A DNA stretch of 64,000 nucleotides from Rhodococcoides fascians A25f (GCF_000760935.2 NZ_CP049744.1:4619501-4683500); one strand, 5' to 3'. Counted from the stretch's first letter, positions 16,534-26,525 are shown. Notes: generated by a model from the sequence alone, not told the origin. Program-made: numbers and translations.

Positions 16534-18171
16534 TCACGTGTGCAGGCGCTTGCCGGGAATCGCGGCCAACAGCTTCTTGGTGTAGTCCGCCTCCGGGGAT
16601 CGCAGAATCTTCCACGGCGTTCCCTCTTCGACGATTCCCCCGTTGCGCAGCACCACCACACGATGCGCGACGCGGTCCACCACGGCGAGGTCGTGGCTGA
16701 TGAACAGGCACGCGAAACCGAATTCCTGCTGTAGCGCCTCGAACAAGTCCAGCACTGCTGCCTGCACCGAGACGTCGAGTGCACTGGTCGGCTCGTCCGC
16801 CACCACCAGATCCGGACCCAGCACCAGTGCGCGCGCCAGGCTGACGCGCTGCCGCTGCCCACCGGACAGCTCGTGCGGGTACCGCTTGTCGGTGCCCGAC
16901 GGCAATTGCACGGCGTCGAGCAGTTCGGTCGTCCTCACCGCGATCGCATCCTTGGAGCCGTACTTGTGCACGATCATCGGCTCGGCGATACATTGTCCGA
17001 CGGTCAGTCGCGGATTCAGTGACGCCGACGGGTCCTGGAAGACGAAGCCGAAGCGTTTGCGCAGGGGCTTGAGCTTGCGTTCACTGACGCCGGCAATGTT
17101 CCGACCCATCACCGTCACGCTGCCGCTTGTCGGCTTCTGCAGTGCTGCAACACATCTGCCGATGGTCGATTTACCCGAGCCGGATTCACCCACCAAGCCG
17201 AGGGTCTCGCCGCGGTGAATGGTGAGTGAAACGTCGTCGACCGCCCGGAACGCCGGGGAGCCGACACCACCGGAGAACTGCACCACCAGCCGCGACACCT
17301 CCAGTACCGGTTCACCCGAGGTGTCGACGGTCTTGTCCGACTCCACCGCAGCGAGAGTCGGCACCGCGGCCAGCAGCTTCTTGGTGTAATCGTCCGCAGG
17401 GGCGGCGAACAACTGCGCCACCGGCGCTTCCTCGACGACGCGACCGTTCTGCATGACGACGACGCGGTCCGCCAGATAGGACACGACGCCCATGCTGTGG
17501 GTGATGAGCACGATGGCGCAGCCGAGCCGATCCTTGAGATCACGTAGCAGTTCGAGGATTTCGGCCTGCACCGTGACGTCGAGGGCGGTGGTCGGCTCGT
17601 CGGCGATGATGACCTTCGCCTCACACGAGATGGCGATCGCGATCATCACGCGTTGCTTCTGCCCACCGGAGAGTTCGTGCGGGTAGTACGAGAAGCGCTG
17701 CTCGGGGTTGGGCAAGCCCACCATCGTCAACAGCTCGATGGCCCGCGTCTTCGCATCCCTCGCCGACATCCGCTTACCGTCCGCGCGAGTGTGCGCACGC
17801 AGCGCCTCGACAATCTGATATCCGATGGTGAACAGCGGATCCAGAGCACTGCCCGGTTCCTGGAACACCATCGAAATCTTGTTGCCGCGCAACTGCGCCC
17901 ACGCCTTGTTGCTCAGCCTCGTCACGTCCTGACCACCGAGCACCACGTGGCCCTCGACGCGCGCAGTGTCCGGCAACAGTCCGATGGCGGAACGGACGCT
18001 GACGGACTTGCCCGAGCCGGACTCCCCCACCACGGCCAGTACCTCACCGGGATACACCTCGAAGGAGACCTCGGTGACGGCATCGACTTCGCCGGCATCG
18101 GTGAGGAACGTGACGGACAACGACTTCACCGACAGTGCGGACTCGCGTGGAGTCGCAACGCTCGATGTCAT
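16534..18171 (-). CDS. Double ATPase of dipeptide/oligopeptide ABC importer
   Basis: 545 residues: two complete ABC ATPases in one chain. Domain 1 (about 10-260) has Walker A GESGSGKSV, signature LSGGQKQRV and Walker B ADEPTTALD. Domain 2 (about 285-540) has GESGSGKST, LSGGQRQRV and VVADEPTSALD. This is a fused DppD/DppF, common in actinobacteria; the two halves form the nucleotide-binding heterodimer. The ATG at 18171 overlaps the permease stop (ATGA). It is last in the order SBP-permease-permease-ATPase. Confidence 0.92.
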   Translation of the reverse strand: MTSSVATPRESALSVKSLSVTFLTDAGEVDAVTEVSFEVYPGEVLAVVGESGSGKSVSVRSAIGLLPDTARVEGHVVLGGQDVTRLSNKAWAQLRGNKISMVFQEPGSALDPLFTIGYQIVEALRAHTRADGKRMSARDAKTRAIELLTMVGLPNPEQRFSYYPHELSGGQKQRVMIAIAISCEAKVIIADEPTTALDVTVQAEILELLRDLKDRLGCAIVLITHSMGVVSYLADRVVVMQNGRVVEEAPVAQLFAAPADDYTKKLLAAVPTLAAVESDKTVDTSGEPVLEVSRLVVQFSGGVGSPAFRAVDDVSLTIHRGETLGLVGESGSGKSTIGRCVAALQKPTSGSVTVMGRNIAGVSERKLKPLRKRFGFVFQDPSASLNPRLTVGQCIAEPMIVHKYGSKDAIAVRTTELLDAVQLPSGTDKRYPHELSGGQRQRVSLARALVLGPDLVVADEPTSALDVSVQAAVLDLFEALQQEFGFACLFISHDLAVVDRVAHRVVVLRNGGIVEEGTPWKILRSPEADYTKKLLAAIPGKRLHT

Positions 18172-19136
18172 ACCTTCACCGCCTTCTTGAATTTCTTGCG
18201 GGTGCGTAGCAGCGGATTGAGTGTCTCGCTTGCACTTTCGCCCACCATGGTCAAACCGAGAACCACCAGCACGATGCCAAGGCCCGGGAACACCGACGTC
18301 CACCAGATGCCGTTGGAGATATCGGGCAGGGCCTTGTTGATGTCGTATCCCCACTCCGAGGCGGAGGTGGGTTCGATGCCGAACCCGAGGAACCCGAGCC
18401 CGGCCAGGGTCAGGATGGCCTCGGCCCCGTTGAGGGTGATGATGACCGGCAGCGTCTGCACCACGTTGGCGAGGATGTGGCGGAACAGGATTCGCGGTGT
18501 GCCTGCGCCGGTGACCCGTGCGGCATCGACGTACGGTTCGGTCTTGACCGCCACCGTGGCGTTGCGGACCACACGGAAGTACTGCGGGACGAAGATGGCC
18601 GTGATGGCGATCGCCGCGGATGCGATACCGCCGAAGCTCGACGATTGGCCACCTGCGACGACGATCGAGATGACCACCGCGAGAAGCAGAGACGGGAATG
18701 CGTACATCGCGTCCATGAACAGCACGAGCACGCGGTCGAACCAGCGTCCGATGTATCCCGAGGCGAGCCCGAGGGGAACGCCGATGATCAGCGAGAGGAT
18801 CAACGACGACGCGATCACCATCAATGCTGTTCTGGCACCATAGATCACCCGCGAGAACACATCCTCGCCGCGGACCGAGGTACCGAACCAGTGCTCGGCG
18901 GACGGAGCCGCTTGGCGAGCAAAATCCTGCCCGGCGTCGCTGGTCTGCGAGAACCCGTACGGCGCGAGAAGCGGCGCGAACACCGCCGCGATGACGAACC
19001 CCACCATCAGGGCCAAGCCGACGATCAACGTGACGCGTTGCAATCCCGAGGTGGACTTGACGAACGCGACGCCGGGAAATCCTCGACGGTGTGGACGGGT
19101 GGGAGGTACGTCGGACAGCACGACTTCGGTGCTCAT
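18168..19136 (-). CDS. Dipeptide ABC importer permease (DppC type)
   Basis: 322 residues with six membrane helices. An N-terminal cytoplasmic tail precedes the first helix (residues 35-55), as usual for DppC/OppC. The EAA-like coupling motif lies near DAARVTGAGTPRILFRHILANV. The ATG at 19136 shares one base with the upstream permease stop (TGATG). It forms the translocation pore with the DppB-type subunit. Confidence 0.92.
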   Translation of the reverse strand: MSTEVVLSDVPPTRPHRRGFPGVAFVKSTSGLQRVTLIVGLALMVGFVIAAVFAPLLAPYGFSQTSDAGQDFARQAAPSAEHWFGTSVRGEDVFSRVIYGARTALMVIASSLILSLIIGVPLGLASGYIGRWFDRVLVLFMDAMYAFPSLLLAVVISIVVAGGQSSSFGGIASAAIAITAIFVPQYFRVVRNATVAVKTEPYVDAARVTGAGTPRILFRHILANVVQTLPVIITLNGAEAILTLAGLGFLGFGIEPTSASEWGYDINKALPDISNGIWWTSVFPGLGIVLVVLGLTMVGESASETLNPLLRTRKKFKKAVKV

Positions 19137-20227
19137 CAGAACCTCACTCTCGGGTCGATGAGTGCAACGATCGCGTCGGTGACGAAGCTGACGACGGCGA
19201 CCACCACGGCCAGGAACGTCACGATGCCTTGCACCGCAACAAAATCGCGGGCCTGCAGGTACCGGGCGAGTTCGTATCCCAGGCCCTGCCACTCGAAGGT
19301 GGTTTCGGTGAGCACAGCGCCGCCGAGCAGCACGGCGATCTGCAGGCCGATGACGGTGACGATGGGGATCATCGCGTTGCGAAACGCGTGTCGTCTCGTC
19401 ACCGTCCCCTCGCTCAACCCGCGAGCTCGAGCGGCATCGACGAACGGTGCCTGCAGCGTCTGAATCAGGTTGACGCGCACCAGCCGCAGAAAGACGCCGG
19501 CGGTCAACAAGCCGAGAGCGAGAGCGGGCAGCACAGCGTGCTCGAGCACGTCGATGGTGTAGCTCGATTCGCCGTACAGGAACGAATCGACGATCAGAAT
19601 GTTGGTCTTGGGCGAGACGTTCTGCAGTGCCAGTTCCACATTGGTGCTGGCTCGTCCGGCCACCGGGAGCCAACCGAGCTTGACTGCGAACAGCAGCTTG
19701 AGCAGCATTCCGACGAAGAACACCGGTGCCGCGTACGCGAGGATGGCGAAGATCCGCAACGAGGCGTCGCCGAACCGGTCGCGATGGGTAGCGGCGAAGA
19801 ACCCGAGCGGAATACCGACGGCGAAGGCCACCAGCAAAGCCCAGAAGGCCAGTTCCAGAGTGGCTGCACCGTTGACGAGCAGGACGTCGCTGATCGCGCG
19901 GTTGTCGGTCGCGGAACGGCCGAAATCGCCACGCAGCAAGCCGGTCAGGTACTCCCAGTACTGCGTCAGAATCGGCCGGTCGTAGCCGGCCTCGGCCTTG
20001 CGCTGGGCGATCTGTTCGGCAGGAAGGCGGCCACCGAGGGCCGCCGTGATCGGATCACCGATCACTCGCATCAGAAAGAAGACAACGGTGACGAGAATCC
20101 AGGCAGTCGGAATGATCAGCAGAAATCTGACCCCGAGATAACGGGCGAGCGCGCCGTACCGTGACGGCGCGCTCGCCTGCTGTGCTTGCTTCTCGCCCTC
20201 TACCGTCGTGCTGTCGGTAGTGGGCAC
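19136..20227 (-). CDS. Dipeptide ABC importer permease (DppB type)
   Basis: 363 residues with a first helix near residue 35, a large extracytoplasmic loop and the EAA motif (DAARARGLSEGTVTRRHAFRN, split here by the line). The GTG at 20227 starts 4 nt after the binding-protein stop and is favoured because in-frame sequence further upstream is the shadow of that gene. Part of a four-gene nickel/dipeptide-type importer. Confidence 0.9.
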   Translation of the reverse strand: MPTTDSTTVEGEKQAQQASAPSRYGALARYLGVRFLLIIPTAWILVTVVFFLMRVIGDPITAALGGRLPAEQIAQRKAEAGYDRPILTQYWEYLTGLLRGDFGRSATDNRAISDVLLVNGAATLELAFWALLVAFAVGIPLGFFAATHRDRFGDASLRIFAILAYAAPVFFVGMLLKLLFAVKLGWLPVAGRASTNVELALQNVSPKTNILIVDSFLYGESSYTIDVLEHAVLPALALGLLTAGVFLRLVRVNLIQTLQAPFVDAARARGLSEGTVTRRHAFRNAMIPIVTVIGLQIAVLLGGAVLTETTFEWQGLGYELARYLQARDFVAVQGIVTFLAVVVAVVSFVTDAIVALIDPRVRF

Positions 20228-20231
20228 GCCG

Positions 20232-21902
20232 TCAGCTCTTGGCGAGCGTGACGAACCGGAACTTGAACGAGGCGTCGAGCGTCTCGTCCACGCCGCTGAT
20301 CTCGTTGGTTGCGACGGCAATCTGCTTGCCCTCCAACAGCGGAAGCGTCGGCAGGTAGTTCGTCGCGAGCTCGGTCTGGATCTGGCCGATGATCTGCATC
20401 CGCGCATTCTCGTCGGCCGTCGTGCGCTCGAGATCGAGCAGTGACGTGATGGCCGGGCTCTCGAAGTGCGACTGCAGGAAGTTGTCCGGCGCGAAGAACG
20501 GCGTCAGATAGTTGTCTGCGTCGGGGTAGTCCGGGAACCAACCCAGCTGGTACACCGGGTACGCGTCGGCGACGCGTTCCTTGGTGTACGTGCTCCACTC
20601 GGTGGACTGCAGGTTCACGTTGAACAGGCCCGTCGCGTCGAGCTGACTCTTGATCGCGGCATATTCCTCGCTCGAGGACGAACCGTAGTGGTCCGGGTTG
20701 TACTGCAGGTTGAGCTGCACCGGGGTGGCAACGCCTGCGGCAGAAAGGAATCCGGCTGCCTCGTCACGGTTGGGCGTGGTGCCGTAGACATCGCCGTACG
20801 CGGTGTTCGCACCGGCCAAACCTGTGGGGACGACGGAGTACAGCGGAGTGTAGGTGCCCTTGTAGACGCCGTCCGACAGCGCCTGACGATCCACCGAGGC
20901 CGCAATTGCCTTGCGTACGGCCAGCTTCTGGTCGGGGGTGTCGCCGGGCATCGTGTTCATGTTGAAGACCATGTAGCGCGATTCGCCGCCGGGTCCCTCG
21001 TGCACGGTGAGACCGTCCACCCCGCCGAGAGATTCGACGTCCGTCGGCGTCAACGAGCGCCACGCGACGTCGATGGCCTTGTTCTGCACGTCGAGCTTGA
21101 GGTTGTCGGAGCTGGTGTAGTACTTCGTGTTGATCGACGACGTCTTCGGCGTGCCGAGGATGCCCTTGTAGTCACCGTTAGCGGTGAAGCTGACGAGGGA
21201 GTTCTTGGCGTAGCTCGAGATCGAGTACGGACCGGCGAACGGGGTACCCGCCACGATGGCGTCGTCGTCGAGGATCTTGTCCGCCGGGAACAACGTCTGG
21301 TCGACGATCGGACCTGCCGGTGTCGCCAAGATCTGCGGGAACGTCTGATCGTTCGCTGCTTTCAGCGTGAACTCGACGGTCTTCTCGTCCGGTGTCGCGA
21401 CGCTGTCGAGGTTGGTCAGCAACGACGCAGGCCCGTTGGGATCGTTGATCGCAACGATCCGGTCGAACGAGTACTTCACGCTCTCGCTCGTCAGCGGGTT
21501 GCCGTTCGCGAACGTCAGGTCGTCCTTGAGCGTGCACTTGTAGACGGTCGGCTCGGCGAAATCGCAGCTTTCGGCGACATCGGGCTCGAGCTCGGAGCTG
21601 CCGGGCGCGAAATTCATCAGGAAGGGGTACGTCTGGTTCATCACCATGAACGAGCCGTTGTCGTACGAGCCGGCCGGGTCGAGCGAGGTCACCTGGTCGG
21701 TGGTGCCGACGGTGATGGTATCTCCGCCGCCGCCGTCACCGGATCCGCCGGCGTCGGTGCGTCCCGAGCCGCACGCAGCGGCCGTCAATGCAAGTACCGA
21801 CAGTGCTGCCACTGCAGCGGTCTTCTTACCGTGCTTGCGCACAGCTGTCCTGGATGCGGCGCTGTAGCGCAGCATGCGTCCGTCGTCGGGCGACAGGGTC
21901 AT
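20232..21902 (-). CDS. Solute-binding lipoprotein of dipeptide ABC importer
   Basis: 556 residues, SBP family 5 (DppA/OppA). Lipoprotein signal: basic N-terminus, then ALTAAAC lipobox near residue 44; mature protein starts with a Gly-rich linker. The C-terminal two-lobed domain begins ITVGTTDQVTSLDP. The ATG at 21902 has AGAGG 8 nt upstream. A TACATA -10-like box lies about 40 nt upstream of the start. Peptide, heme and nickel ligands all occur in this family, so substrate is open. Confidence 0.9.
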   Translation of the reverse strand: MTLSPDDGRMLRYSAASRTAVRKHGKKTAAVAALSVLALTAAACGSGRTDAGGSGDGGGGDTITVGTTDQVTSLDPAGSYDNGSFMVMNQTYPFLMNFAPGSSELEPDVAESCDFAEPTVYKCTLKDDLTFANGNPLTSESVKYSFDRIVAINDPNGPASLLTNLDSVATPDEKTVEFTLKAANDQTFPQILATPAGPIVDQTLFPADKILDDDAIVAGTPFAGPYSISSYAKNSLVSFTANGDYKGILGTPKTSSINTKYYTSSDNLKLDVQNKAIDVAWRSLTPTDVESLGGVDGLTVHEGPGGESRYMVFNMNTMPGDTPDQKLAVRKAIAASVDRQALSDGVYKGTYTPLYSVVPTGLAGANTAYGDVYGTTPNRDEAAGFLSAAGVATPVQLNLQYNPDHYGSSSSEEYAAIKSQLDATGLFNVNLQSTEWSTYTKERVADAYPVYQLGWFPDYPDADNYLTPFFAPDNFLQSHFESPAITSLLDLERTTADENARMQIIGQIQTELATNYLPTLPLLEGKQIAVATNEISGVDETLDASFKFRFVTLAKS

Positions 21903-21982
21903 CTGATGCCTCTATCCAAATCGGTGTGTCCTATGTAACTCGGGACAGTACCGATGGACTGTTTCCAATATGTGGCATTGAG

Positions 21983-22005
21983 AAAACCCTGCTGTTCCCT
22001 CAGGG
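21983..22005 (-). terminator. Probable purF terminator
   Basis: On the - strand a short CCCTG/CAGGG stem (22005-22001 with 21991-21987) is followed by TTTT. It lies 12 nt after the purF stop. Short stem, so moderate confidence. Confidence 0.45.
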
Positions 22006-22016
22006 AAAAGCCCAGC

Positions 22017-23585
22017 TCAAGGGCGACTGAGAGCGCTCACATTTGCGTCGTTGGCCACCGGCTGCCCGGCCGCCGACGCCAGTAGACCCTCGAGAACGTG
22101 CTTGCCGAGCGCATTGTCGGCGGGCAGATCGATCGGGTACTTACCGGTGAAACATGCTGCACACAACCGCGATTCGGGCTGCTCCGACGCCGCGATCATG
22201 CCGTCGATGGAGATGTACCCCAGCGAGTCCGCACCGATGGCCTGGCGGACGCCTTCGAGAATCCCGTCCTCGGAGTCGACGCCGTTGGCGATCAGCTCTG
22301 CGGGAGAAGCGAAGTCGATGCCGTAGAAGCAGGGCCACCGCACCGGTGGCGACGCGATGCGGACGTGAATCTCGAGCGCACCGGCTTCTCGCAGCATCCT
22401 GATCAGCGCACGCTGGGTATTGCCGCGGACGATCGAATCGTCCACCACCACCAGCCTTTTGCCCCGAATGACCTCTTTGAGTGGATTGAGTTTGAGCCGG
22501 ATGCCGAGCTGACGAATGGTCTGCGACGGCTGAATGAACGTGCGGCCCACGTAGGCGTTCTTCATCAGGCCCTGGCCGTAGGGAATGCCCGAGCCCTGAG
22601 CGAAACCGACCGCAGCGGGAGTTCCGCTCTCGGGCACCGGAATCACCAGATCGCCCTCGGCCGGATGCTCCTTGGCGAGCCGTCGTCCGATCTCGACGCG
22701 AGTCGAGTGCACCGAACGGCCGCCGATCACGCTGTCGGGTCGTGCGAGGTAGACGTACTCGAACACGCATCCCTTGGGCTCGGGAGCGGCGAAACGCGAC
22801 GACCGAACGCCGTCGGCATCGATCGCGAGCAGCTCGCCGGGCTCGATGTCTCGAACGAACGCGGCACCGACGATGTCGAGCGCGGCCGTCTCACTGGCAA
22901 CCACCCAGCCGCGATCGAGACGGCCGAGACACAGCGGGCGAACACCGTGCGGGTCACGGGCGGCGTAGAGCGTGTGCTCGTCCATGAACGTCAGGCAGAA
23001 CGCGCCTTTGAGCTGCGGCAACAGCTCCATCGCCGCCTGTTCGACGGTGCAATCGGCGGCTTTGTGGGCCATCAGCGCCGTCACCACATCGGAATCCGAG
23101 GTGCCGTTTCCTTGCAGCCGATCGCTGATCAGGCCGGCGTCACGAGCCTTGGTGGCGAGCTCGGCGAAATTCACGAGATTTCCGTTGTGGCCGAGCGCAA
23201 TCCCGGTGCCCGCGGTGGTGGTGCGGAAGATCGGCTGAGCGTTCTCCCACGTCACCGACCCGCTGGTGGAGTAGCGGCAGTGGCCGATGGCGACATGCCC
23301 GGGCATAGCTCCCAGGGTCTGCTCGTCGAACACCTGGCTGACGAGGCCGAGATCCTTGAACACCAGTACCTGAGAACCGTCGGACACCGCAATGCCGGCA
23401 GCCTCTTGACCACGGTGCTGCAGCGCATAAAGGCCGTAATAGGAGAGCTTGGCCACATCCTCGCCCGGTGCCCACACTCCGAACACTCCGCACTCTTCGC
23501 GCGGCTCGTTCTCCGGTTCGTCGAGGGGTTTGCCTAGCAGAAGATTCGGACTGTCGACCGACAAATCGGCGTTGGTCACGGGCAT
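22017..23585 (-). CDS. purF: Amidophosphoribosyltransferase
   Basis: 522 residues. First committed step of purine synthesis: PRPP plus glutamine to phosphoribosylamine. An N-terminal 31-residue propeptide precedes Cys32 (EECGVFGVW), the glutaminase nucleophile after processing. The C-terminal half carries the PRPP loop VVVDDSIVRGNT. Cysteines near SRLCAACFTG fit the [4Fe-4S] cluster of the Bacillus-type enzyme. The ATG at 23585 has AAGGGAG upstream. A separate promoter candidate lies 40-65 nt upstream. Confidence 0.95.
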   Translation of the reverse strand: MPVTNADLSVDSPNLLLGKPLDEPENEPREECGVFGVWAPGEDVAKLSYYGLYALQHRGQEAAGIAVSDGSQVLVFKDLGLVSQVFDEQTLGAMPGHVAIGHCRYSTSGSVTWENAQPIFRTTTAGTGIALGHNGNLVNFAELATKARDAGLISDRLQGNGTSDSDVVTALMAHKAADCTVEQAAMELLPQLKGAFCLTFMDEHTLYAARDPHGVRPLCLGRLDRGWVVASETAALDIVGAAFVRDIEPGELLAIDADGVRSSRFAAPEPKGCVFEYVYLARPDSVIGGRSVHSTRVEIGRRLAKEHPAEGDLVIPVPESGTPAAVGFAQGSGIPYGQGLMKNAYVGRTFIQPSQTIRQLGIRLKLNPLKEVIRGKRLVVVDDSIVRGNTQRALIRMLREAGALEIHVRIASPPVRWPCFYGIDFASPAELIANGVDSEDGILEGVRQAIGADSLGYISIDGMIAASEQPESRLCAACFTGKYPIDLPADNALGKHVLEGLLASAAGQPVANDANVSALSRP

Positions 23586-23622
23586 TGCTCCCTTGGGGGT
23601 ACGGGGCGGGGGGCCGTGCCCA

Positions 23623-23649
23623 AGTCTACGGGCACACGGCCGGAGTCAA
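23623..23649 (-). promoter_or_regulatory. purF promoter candidate
   Basis: On the - strand TTGACT (23649-23644) and TAGACT (23628-23623) are separated by 15 bp. The -10 lies inside an imperfect GGCCGTGCCC/GGGCACACGGCC hairpin sequence. The spacing is short, so this is tentative. Confidence 0.35.
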
Positions 23650-23717
23650 CGCATCGTGTGGACGGGAGATTCCCAACAGGTGAACGAGTGTCCGATTCGC
23701 CCTCGGATCAGGCAGGC

Positions 23718-24104
23718 TCACTTGATGGACAGCAGCGGTAACCAGCGGCCCACTTCGGCCGCCCGGCTACCGGACGCATCGATGGAACCGTCGGCGAGGG
23801 CCTCGGCGAAATCCCGGGTTCCGGTCACCACCTGCAGCCACGTCAGAGCATCGGTTTCGACGACGTTCGGCGGAGTTCCTCGAGTATGACGAGGCCCGAC
23901 GATGCACTGCACCGCAACGAACGGCGGTACGCGTACCTCCACCGAGGATCCGGGCGCATTCTGGCCGAGAGTTCTGGCGGTGGTGCGCACTGCCGCGGCA
24001 ATCTGTGCGCGAGCCGGTTTGTCCGCCTCACCCTTGATCCAGTCCCCCACCGCCAGAACTGCGTCGCGCACCTCGGCGGGGCTGACTTCCTTGTGCGGAG
24101 GCAC
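23718..24104 (-). CDS. Sterol-carrier-family protein (Rv0807 type)
   Basis: 128 residues. Positional and sequence relative of M. tuberculosis Rv0807, classed as a sterol carrier-like protein; the core ENAPGSSVEVRVPPF...VQCIVGPRHTRGTPPNVVETDALTW-type segment is typical, ending in a DASGSRA motif. The GTG at 24104 has CAGGAGT 9 nt upstream and starts 2 nt after the CPBP protease stop, so it is co-transcribed with it. The ligand is unknown. Confidence 0.75.
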   Translation of the reverse strand: MPPHKEVSPAEVRDAVLAVGDWIKGEADKPARAQIAAAVRTTARTLGQNAPGSSVEVRVPPFVAVQCIVGPRHTRGTPPNVVETDALTWLQVVTGTRDFAEALADGSIDASGSRAAEVGRWLPLLSIK

Positions 24105-24106
24105 TG

Positions 24107-24700
24107 CTACCGACTCCTGTCGTTCGCTGCGAGATGCGCCAGCACAGCGCCACTCGTGTTGAGGAAGTAGTGCAACAGCGCCGGGGCGAGCACGCTTCCA
24201 CTGCGGGCCCTGAGCCATGAGAAGACAACCCCGGCCACATTCGTCGCCAGCACCGTTCCGATCACTGTGTCTCCGGCAGCGCGGGCCGGGTGAATGTGCC
24301 ACAGGCCGAAGAAGATCGGCGACAGGGCCGGCGACGCGGCGTCGAGCACACCACGGAACAGCAACTCCTCGGTGAGCACTGTTCCCACGGGAATGCGAAA
24401 CAGCACCCACTCGGCCAGCTCGTCCTCGGAAGGCCGGACCCGACGTCGCAGCGCTGGAATTGCGGCGACGACGGCAGATCCGAGGACAGGAATCGCCGAC
24501 GCCGCAGCGCCCCACTTCAGGCCGGCAGCAGTGTTGCGCAATCCCAGTTGCGCGGCGCTGCGGCCCGTTACCGACGCGACGGCCACGGCGAACGAGGCAT
24601 TGGCCACCGCCCGTCCACGGGCATCGAGATCTGTCGACGGCAGCACGACCGTGCTCCACGCCGTCGTCGCGGCGCCGATCAGTAGCGCTTCGGGGCTCAC
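24107..24700 (-). CDS. CPBP-family intramembrane glutamic protease
   Basis: 197 residues with about six hydrophobic segments. Motifs of the CPBP (Abi) family are present: TEELLFRGVL (EExxxR), FGLWHIH (FxxxH) and HYFLN (HxxxN). Members are CAAX-prenyl-protease-like enzymes; bacterial roles are mostly unknown, and some act in bacteriocin immunity. The GTG at 24700 overlaps the upstream hydrolase stop (GTGA). Part of the purL downstream operon. Confidence 0.85.
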   Translation of the reverse strand: MSPEALLIGAATTAWSTVVLPSTDLDARGRAVANASFAVAVASVTGRSAAQLGLRNTAAGLKWGAAASAIPVLGSAVVAAIPALRRRVRPSEDELAEWVLFRIPVGTVLTEELLFRGVLDAASPALSPIFFGLWHIHPARAAGDTVIGTVLATNVAGVVFSWLRARSGSVLAPALLHYFLNTSGAVLAHLAANDRSR

Positions 24701-26520
24701 TTCTCGGGACCGTCTCGGCCCGCGAACTGCTCCATGACTCCGCGGACTCGTTCGGTGTCGCGGTCGGTCCAGCCCTCGGGTGCGGCGACGGCGACCCAGC
24801 CGTCGAGCACCAGGGTGCCGTAGTTGTGGCCGTGTCCGTCGGGGACGCCCGCGGCGTTGGTCAGGTCGGCGGCCACCTGCCAGAACGTGACGACCGGGAA
24901 CCATCGCATACTCGGCAGCCGATCCGGCCCCGGTGGTTCGGAAAGCCAGTCGGGACGCTCGAACAGCAGATCCGGCGACCACCAGACCACCGGATCCGAG
25001 GCATGCTGGACGTACAGGATCCGCGGTGCGTACCACGGTTGGTCCTCCGGCGGGATGCCCGACGAGTTGTCGGCGAAGCGAACCGTCAGCCCCTCGGAGT
25101 AGACCGGCCGAACCTCGGGACTTCCCGGATCACGTCGGCTGACGAACTGACTCCAGATGCGGTTGTTGTTCGGCGGACCCACCCACAGGACTCCGTCGGT
25201 GACGGCCCTGATGTCCGCCAAACCGTCGAAGGCACCCTCCCCGGCCTGGGTACCGAGGCTCTCGCCGTACACGTAGAACTTGGGGCGGGTGGCCTCCGGC
25301 TCCTGCAGCCAGCGATCGTGAACCTTGTCGATGAGCGCTTTGCCGGCCTGAGCCGCCTTGTCGCCCTCGGCGATGAACGAGATCCAGCTGGGCAGATACG
25401 AATACTGAGATGCGACGGTGGCGACATCGCCGTCGAACATGAGCTCTTCCGCTTCGATGGCGGTCGGATTCACCCACCCGGTGCCCGTCGTCGGAACGAC
25501 GATCAGGGCCTGCCGCTGGAAGGCCCCGGTGCGTTCGAGTTCGGCGACCACGATGTCGAGTCGTTCGTCCTGGGTCTCTGCGGTTTCCAATCCTGCGTAT
25601 GCCCGAATCGGCTCGAGACTCGGGCGGCCCGTGGCCCGTTCCATCTCGTCGGCGCGCAGACCGCTGGAGACGAAGTTACGACCCTCGAAGCCCAGGGTGT
25701 CCCACGGGGCCAACGAGTTCGGGCTGCCGGATCGCTCGTCGGCGACGGGTTGTTCTGCCCCATCACGAGTTTCGTCGTTCTGCAGACTGAATGCCGAGTT
25801 GGTGACCGCCGAGACCGCACGGAGCAGCACGCCCTGAACCAGTGCGACGGAGAGCACGACGAGGAGGACGACCCCGAGCGCATTGGCCACTTCCCGTGGC
25901 ATCTTCACCACGCGGTTGATCTGGCGGGCCAGCAGTCGAACGACGTCGCGCAACACCCGCCACAGCGAAATCAGCAGTGCCGCAATGGCGAGGCTGAGTG
26001 CCCCGGTTCGTAGGTAACCCGTTGTGGTGGTGCCCTCCGCGTCCATCAATGCCGCGAGCTCACGCTGCCATTCCGCCGAGATGGCCAGCATGATCATCGA
26101 CACCGCGACAGCCACGACCGGCACAGCGATCTTGACGGCGCGATCGACCGCGCGCGGCAACGGCCACCACGATCGGGACGACAACCACCACCGCGTCACC
26201 GCCCACCCGATCGCCACACCGAAGGCGTAGCCGATGGCCGCGTTGATACCGCCGATGATGCCCTGGAACAGCCACCCGCGAGGAAGCAGCGACGGAGTCA
26301 GCGACCAGCAGAAGAACAACGCGCTGAACGCGATCCCGGTGAAGTCGAGGCGCAGCAGACCCCACGCCCACATGACGAACGGATGCTTGTCGGGCGAGGG
26401 GACCGAGAATTCCAGGGTCGGCAGGTGGTACCGATGATGCTGATCCGGTTCGAGTGCGGCATCGAGTTCTCTGTCGTGCCGCTCCGATGCCTGTTTCCCG
26501 ACCGATGCCTGTCCCCCCAC
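24697..26520 (-). CDS. Membrane-bound alpha/beta hydrolase-family protein
   Basis: 607 residues. The N-terminal half (about 50-240) holds five or six membrane helices; the C-terminal half is a serine-hydrolase-like domain with the nucleophile elbow YGESLG and a C-terminal HGHNYG that may hold the histidine. This matches the actinobacterial 'alpha/beta-hydrolase family' of membrane proteins (Pfam Abhydrolase_9 type). The substrate is unknown; a lipid or cell-envelope ester is a guess. The GTG at 26520 lies 5 nt after the purL stop. A later start nearer MWAWGLLRL is possible. Confidence 0.7.
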   Translation of the reverse strand: MGGQASVGKQASERHDRELDAALEPDQHHRYHLPTLEFSVPSPDKHPFVMWAWGLLRLDFTGIAFSALFFCWSLTPSLLPRGWLFQGIIGGINAAIGYAFGVAIGWAVTRWWLSSRSWWPLPRAVDRAVKIAVPVVAVAVSMIMLAISAEWQRELAALMDAEGTTTTGYLRTGALSLAIAALLISLWRVLRDVVRLLARQINRVVKMPREVANALGVVLLVVLSVALVQGVLLRAVSAVTNSAFSLQNDETRDGAEQPVADERSGSPNSLAPWDTLGFEGRNFVSSGLRADEMERATGRPSLEPIRAYAGLETAETQDERLDIVVAELERTGAFQRQALIVVPTTGTGWVNPTAIEAEELMFDGDVATVASQYSYLPSWISFIAEGDKAAQAGKALIDKVHDRWLQEPEATRPKFYVYGESLGTQAGEGAFDGLADIRAVTDGVLWVGPPNNNRIWSQFVSRRDPGSPEVRPVYSEGLTVRFADNSSGIPPEDQPWYAPRILYVQHASDPVVWWSPDLLFERPDWLSEPPGPDRLPSMRWFPVVTFWQVAADLTNAAGVPDGHGHNYGTLVLDGWVAVAAPEGWTDRDTERVRGVMEQFAGRDGPEK

Positions 26521-26525
26521 CTCGG

